Origin: Trichococcus sp. K1Tr
GTDB lineage: Bacteria > Bacillota > Bacilli > Lactobacillales > Aerococcaceae
Assembly: GCF_028309625.1 (NCBI RefSeq)
Contig: NZ_JAQMHR010000005.1
Coordinates: 42,625-106,624, forward strand
Direction: 5' to 3'
DNA length: 64,000 nucleotides
Positions 61,279 to 64,000 of this stretch are shown one piece after another. The notes below the pieces were generated by a model. The model saw nothing but the letters and a program-made list of their open reading frames with translations. It did no database searches and was not told the DNA's origin. The translations under genes were made by a program, and so were the position numbers. Numbering within the stretch: position 1 is the stretch's first letter; every line of letters begins with the position of its first letter.

Positions 61279-61541
61279 GTTATGGGAATGCACAGAGTTA
61301 TCTTGCATTTCATATTATACGGCATCCATTCCAAAAAGCAAGGATTATGCACAAAATATTTTGGCAGCCTGCCGCAAACAAAAAAGAATCGCAAAGCTGT
61401 GCAGAACCGGAGTGAAGGGTTTCTGGAGCTTAATGCGTATCACAGTGGTTTTCTGAAAGGGCTATTCTTTGAAATGCGCAATCACTTTCAGTACACTATA
61501 AATAAGAGCGAAGCATTACCATTAAGAAAGGATGGATAGAA
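61279..61541. other. Gap between tmRNA and lipoprotein gene
   Basis: Divergent upstream regions of ssrA and the lipoprotein gene. A possible promoter for the latter is TTGAAA with TACACT 17 bp later (near 61472-61500), close to the gene. No RNA or gene was recognised. Confidence 0.35.
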
Positions 61542-62156
61542 ATGAAACAAAGAAAAATGTTGATGAGTTTGTTCAGTCTATCGGCTGCCGTATTGTTGGC
61601 CGCTTGTTCAACGGACACCGGCACAGAGGAAGCTTCTGTCGGATCGGAAAGTGTCTCGATGGAAAGCATGCTTGAGGAGTCTTCCACCAGCAGTTCAGAA
61701 GGCATGGGGGATATGGTGCATGACGATTCCGGTGTAATTCCTGAAGGGTTGATGGAAGCTGAAAATCCTACATATAAAGTTGGCGATTCCGTCATCATGC
61801 AGGCAGGACATATGGAAGGCATGGAAGGTGCGGAAGCGACAATCGTTGGAGCCTTCGACACAATCGTTTACGAAGTTTCCTATGATCCAACCAACGGGGA
61901 TCCACGCGTTGAAAACCATCAATGGGTTATCCAGGAGGAAATCATGGATGCCGGAACAGACCCATTCGGCGTTGGCAGTGAAGTGGTGCTGGAAGCGGAG
62001 CACACGGAAGGCATGAGCGGTGCGACTGCCACTATCGATGCCTCTGAAACGACAACAGTCTATATGGTGGATTATACAGATACGGTCACTGGGGAAACGA
62101 TCAAAAACCACAAGTGGGTGACTGAGATGGAACTTGAGCAGATTCAAGAGCCATAA
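61542..62156 (+). CDS. YdhK-like lipoprotein (DUF1541, two repeats)
   Basis: 204 residues with a lipoprotein signal peptide: hydrophobic stretch and lipobox LLAACS (Cys at about residue 22). An acidic, Ser- and Glu-rich linker (about 23-75) follows, then two DUF1541 repeats, each with H(M/T)EGM(E/S)GA and nHxWV (about 90-140 and 150-200). Exported and lipid-anchored on the outer face. DUF1541 proteins have no known function; conserved His and acidic residues might bind metal (speculation). RBS AAAGGATGG. Confidence 0.88.
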   Translation: MKQRKMLMSLFSLSAAVLLAACSTDTGTEEASVGSESVSMESMLEESSTSSSEGMGDMVHDDSGVIPEGLMEAENPTYKVGDSVIMQAGHMEGMEGAEATIVGAFDTIVYEVSYDPTNGDPRVENHQWVIQEEIMDAGTDPFGVGSEVVLEAEHTEGMSGATATIDASETTTVYMVDYTDTVTGETIKNHKWVTEMELEQIQEP

Positions 62157-62209
62157 ACGCAGCAAAATCAAACAGAAATATATCTGTACGCAAGAAAGGA
62201 CTGGTCATT

Positions 62210-62419
62210 ATGAAATTCGGTATGCGCAAACCAAGCCTGAAACGTTCATTTAAGGCTAGGACAACCGGAAAGGTGAAGCGGGCAATCAAGCGAAAAACAA
62301 ATCCGTTCTACGGTAAAAAAGGAATGGGCTTGATCCGTGACGCCAAAAGGACCGCCTATAACCGGATATATAAAAAAGCCACGTTCTCGATTTGGGATCT
62401 GTTCAAGAAAAGAAAATAA
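62210..62419 (+). CDS. Small basic protein of unknown function
   Basis: 69 residues, very rich in Lys and Arg (KSxKARTTGKVKRAIKRKTN), with NPFYGKKGMGLIRDAKR in the middle. Similar short proteins occur in many Firmicutes without known function; nucleic acid binding is plausible from charge only. RBS AGAAAGGA. It lies 53 bp after the lipoprotein gene and has its own terminator. Confidence 0.75.
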   Translation: MKFGMRKPSLKRSFKARTTGKVKRAIKRKTNPFYGKKGMGLIRDAKRTAYNRIYKKATFSIWDLFKKRK

Positions 62420-62432
62420 GTCAATAATGACG

Positions 62433-62469
62433 ATGACCGCCTCTTTAGTTGGAGCGCGGTCATTTTTTT
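62433..62469 (+). terminator. Terminator after the 69-residue protein
   Basis: ATGACCGC (62433-62440) with GCGGTCAT (62456-62463), then T run. Confidence 0.85.
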
Positions 62470-62485
62470 GCCCGAAAATGCAAGG

Positions 62486-62715
62486 TCAATTCACACTCAT
62501 CCGATATTCATGCGGCGTCATGTCATAGGCTTGTTTGAATTTTTGGTAGAAGAAAGTGACGTTCCGATACCCCAATCTGTTCGCTGATGGTTTCAATTGG
62601 GGTATCGGTATTCTTCAGCAGGATGCAGGCGTTGTTGAGGCGCAGTTCCTTAACCAGCGTTTCCGGTCTGGATTTTGATGAATCGGCTCAGGTAACTCGG
62701 AAAAGAGGATGATCA
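62486..62715 (-). pseudogene. Decayed AraC/XylS-type regulator, C-terminal fragment
   Basis: The minus strand still encodes most of an AraC helix-turn-helix domain in three frames: PSYLSRFIKIQTG, then LVKELRLNNACILLKNTD and PIETISEQIG, then GYRNVTFFYQKFKQAY and MTPHEYRMSVN before a stop at 62486-62488. One break is an extra G in a run of four (near 62600); another lies near 62665. Stops upstream block the N-terminal part. No receiver or sensor gene is left. Confidence 0.8.
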
Positions 62716-62858
62716 TGTAGGCATCGGTCACATCTTTTGAATGAAGAGTTGAAAAATCCACTCTCTTCAAGGGTTTTTGTCATATTCAAATAACAATTAT
62801 CGAATATATTGCTGCTTCAGACATAAAATTCTGTATATATTTTGAAAAGAAGGGTATA

Positions 62859-62873
62859 ATGAAAGCGTTACCT
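62859..62873 (+). promoter_or_regulatory. cre site overlapping a promoter
   Basis: ATGAAAGCGTTACCT fits WTGNAANCGNWNNCW fully. It overlaps TATAAT (62855-62860), so CcpA would repress the following small gene. Confidence 0.7.
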
Positions 62874-62941
62874 GATCAGTGCGGAAGTACCATTACCTTA
62901 TCCGATCGTTCAGGCTAACAACGACATAGGAGGCGGTTGCG

Positions 62942-63142
62942 ATGACAATGAAGAAATTCCAAGTGGAGCTACCCGAAGATATGCTTGAAAAAATGAGAAA
63001 AGGGTATGCCGCTAAAAGAAAACAGGGCGGATACGATGTAAAAGATATCAGCGATGAAGATCTGGCTGAATATTTCATGGGTATGGGCTTAAATTATGTC
63101 GACAGAAAAATATCCGAAATTCTTGATAAAGAAAAAAAATAA
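62942..63142 (+). CDS. Small protein of unknown function, cre-controlled
   Basis: 66 residues, charged. An N-terminal strand-helix (KKFQVELPEDMLEKMRKGYAA) recalls ribbon-helix-helix DNA-binding proteins, but the full motif is not clear. The rest is helical (DEDLAEYFMGMGLNYVDRKI). GGAGG lies 7 bp before the ATG. Monocistronic with terminator, preceded by a perfect cre. I do not recognise the family. Confidence 0.72.
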   Translation: MTMKKFQVELPEDMLEKMRKGYAAKRKQGGYDVKDISDEDLAEYFMGMGLNYVDRKISEILDKEKK

Positions 63143-63152
63143 AGAAAAAGAG

Positions 63153-63184
63153 AGAAGCGATCCCGCAAAGATTGCTTCTTTTTA
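63153..63184 (+). terminator. Terminator after the 66-residue protein
   Basis: AGAAGCGATC with GATTGCTTCT (one G-T pair), then T run. Confidence 0.8.
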
Positions 63185-63217
63185 TATAATTTGAAACCAC
63201 AAGAAAGAGGTTAGGGC

Positions 63218-63246
63218 TTGCACAATCAAAAAATCCATGGTACAAT
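63218..63246 (+). promoter_or_regulatory. Promoter of the first csp gene
   Basis: TTGCAC (63218-63223), 17 bp, TACAAT (63241-63246). It gives a leader of about 105 nt with conserved blocks shared with the second csp gene. Confidence 0.75.
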
Positions 63247-63357
63247 GACTTTAACATTTTGTGAAGCGCAGAAAAGAATTGTTTCAAAACATTCCGATTC
63301 GTAACGTTAGCAACAATGTATCATAAAGTGCAAAACGCACGAGGAGGATTTTCAATT

Positions 63358-63558
63358 ATGGAACAAGGTACAGTTAAATGGTTTAACGCAGAAAAAGGTT
63401 TTGGTTTTATCGAACGCGAAAACGGAGACGATGTATTCGTACATTTCTCAGCTATCCAATCTGAAGGTTTCAAATCTTTAGAAGAAGGACAAGCAGTAAC
63501 TTTCAGCGTCGAAGAAGGTAACCGTGGACCTCAAGCAACAAACGTTACTAAAGCTTAA
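63358..63558 (+). CDS. Cold shock protein
   Basis: 66 residues, a single OB-fold cold-shock domain binding single-stranded RNA and DNA. RNP1 is [11 protein letters not shown]2 is DVFVHFSAI. The frame opens at 63316, but GAGGAGG before the ATG at 63358 fixes the start. A small hairpin GTGC/GCAC lies directly before the RBS. First of two tandem near-identical copies. Confidence 0.96.
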   Translation: MEQGTVKWFNAEKGFGFIERENGDDVFVHFSAIQSEGFKSLEEGQAVTFSVEEGNRGPQATNVTKA

Positions 63559-63575
63559 TTCAAATTAAACTTATA

Positions 63576-63607
63576 GGGACCTGATCTTCGGATCGGGTTC
63601 TTTTTTT
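63576..63607 (+). terminator. Terminator after the first csp gene
   Basis: GGACCTGATC with GATCGGGTTC, TTCG loop, seven T. Confidence 0.85.
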
Positions 63608-63680
63608 GACGAAAAATTGCAGAATGGCACGCTGGAAAAAGATTTTGTATCGGTATTGCGAATTTGTTTGCCATTTCGAT

Positions 63681-63709
63681 TTGCATTATTGAATTAATCA
63701 TGATACAAT
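63681..63709 (+). promoter_or_regulatory. Promoter of the second csp gene
   Basis: TTGCAT (63681-63686), 17 bp, TACAAT (63704-63709), the same layout as the first copy. Confidence 0.75.
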
Positions 63710-63822
63710 GAATTTAACATTTTGTTGGGTTAGAGAAAAGAATTGCATTACGAAAATTCCGATCCGTAGCGTTAGCAACAATGTATGATATATGTGCAAT
63801 AGCACGAGGAGGATTTTCAATT

Positions 63823-64000
63823 ATGGAACAAGGTACAGTAAAATGGTTTAACGCAGACAAAGGTTTTGGCTTCATCGAACGCGAAAACGGAGACGATGTA
63901 TTCGTACATTTCTCAGCTATCCAATCTGAAGGTTTCAAATCTTTAGAAGAAGGACAAGCAGTAACTTTCAGCGTCGAAGAAGGTAACCGTGGACCTCAAG
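63823..64000 (+). CDS. Cold shock protein, second tandem copy, 3' end outside window
   Basis: The visible 59 codons match the first csp copy except Glu12 to Asp (NADKGFGF). Same RBS GAGGAGG and same 5' hairpin block. The leader is also conserved (GTAGCGTTAGCAACAATGTAT), pointing to duplication of promoter, leader and gene together. Confidence 0.95.
   Translation, partial: MEQGTVKWFNADKGFGFIERENGDDVFVHFSAIQSEGFKSLEEGQAVTFSVEEGNRGPQ

Noticed and set aside
61282..61539. Open frame of 85 codons before the lipoprotein gene
   Set aside because: It starts within the ssrA promoter region, has no RBS, and no recognisable protein features.

Overview
The window reads as chromosome of a low-to-medium GC Lactobacillales bacterium. 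The best guess is a Carnobacteriaceae member such as Trichococcus. This rests on Lactobacillales-typical families and gene order (EpuA after mbl, orphan GutA-type EIIA next to AI-2E/SppA/RDD, rpoN-like/cggR/gapA order, MurT-GatD, class III FBPase), on a base composition too GC-rich for Carnobacterium itself, and on frequent TTG/GTG starts. It is inferred by eye; no database search was run. Almost everything is core genome. No prophage, insertion sequence or CRISPR array was seen.

Layout. 1-11 kb: 3' part of glycogen phosphorylase; a small membrane-anchored protein; aspartokinase; a PerR-box-controlled P1B-4 metal ATPase; uppP; PTS EIIA-Glc; a flavin reductase/ring-cleaving dioxygenase pair; a lactonase-type 6-phosphogluconolactonase. 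11-16 kb: orphan GutA-type EIIA, AI-2E transporter, SppA and RDD protein in one run, then a GntR regulator with its DUF1648 membrane partner. 16-25 kb: the lipid II amidation pair MurT-GatD, divergent from tdk-prfA-prmC-tsaC, then glyA and upp. 25-36 kb: complete F1Fo ATP synthase operon (atpBEFHAGDC), YwzB-like protein, murA, mbl, EpuA, and clpP under a CtsR-type operator. 36-48 kb: tRNA-Arg(CCG), a sigma-54-like protein lacking its C-terminal DNA-binding domain, the lower-glycolysis operon cggR-gapA-pgk-tpiA-gpmI-eno, and serC-serA. 48-61 kb: secG, esterase, rnr and smpB, class III fructose bisphosphatase, a histidine phosphatase, carAB behind a PyrR-type attenuator, and tmRNA. 61-64 kb: YdhK-type lipoprotein, two small unknown proteins, a decayed AraC fragment, and two tandem cold-shock genes (the second cut by the window end).

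How the genes work together: glgP and the phosphogluconolactonase feed sugar phosphates; gapA to eno run lower glycolysis under CggR; fbp allows the reverse flow; serC-serA draw 3-phosphoglycerate into serine and glyA converts serine to glycine and one-carbon units. carAB makes carbamoyl phosphate for pyrimidines, while upp and tdk salvage them. rnr, smpB and ssrA form the trans-translation and RNA decay group. uppP, murA, murT-gatD and mbl serve the cell wall.

The most unusual feature is a set of seven intergenic arrays, all just downstream of plus-strand genes. In each, a 26-29 bp hairpin recurs every 50-52 bp. The hairpin arms fall into three unrelated sequence families, but the spacing is the same. 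Other points worth following are the truncated sigma-54 protein that still has an apparent cre-overlapped promoter, a tmRNA tag ending AFAA, tandem PerR/Fur-like boxes before the metal ATPase, and long hairpin structures after eno and serA.
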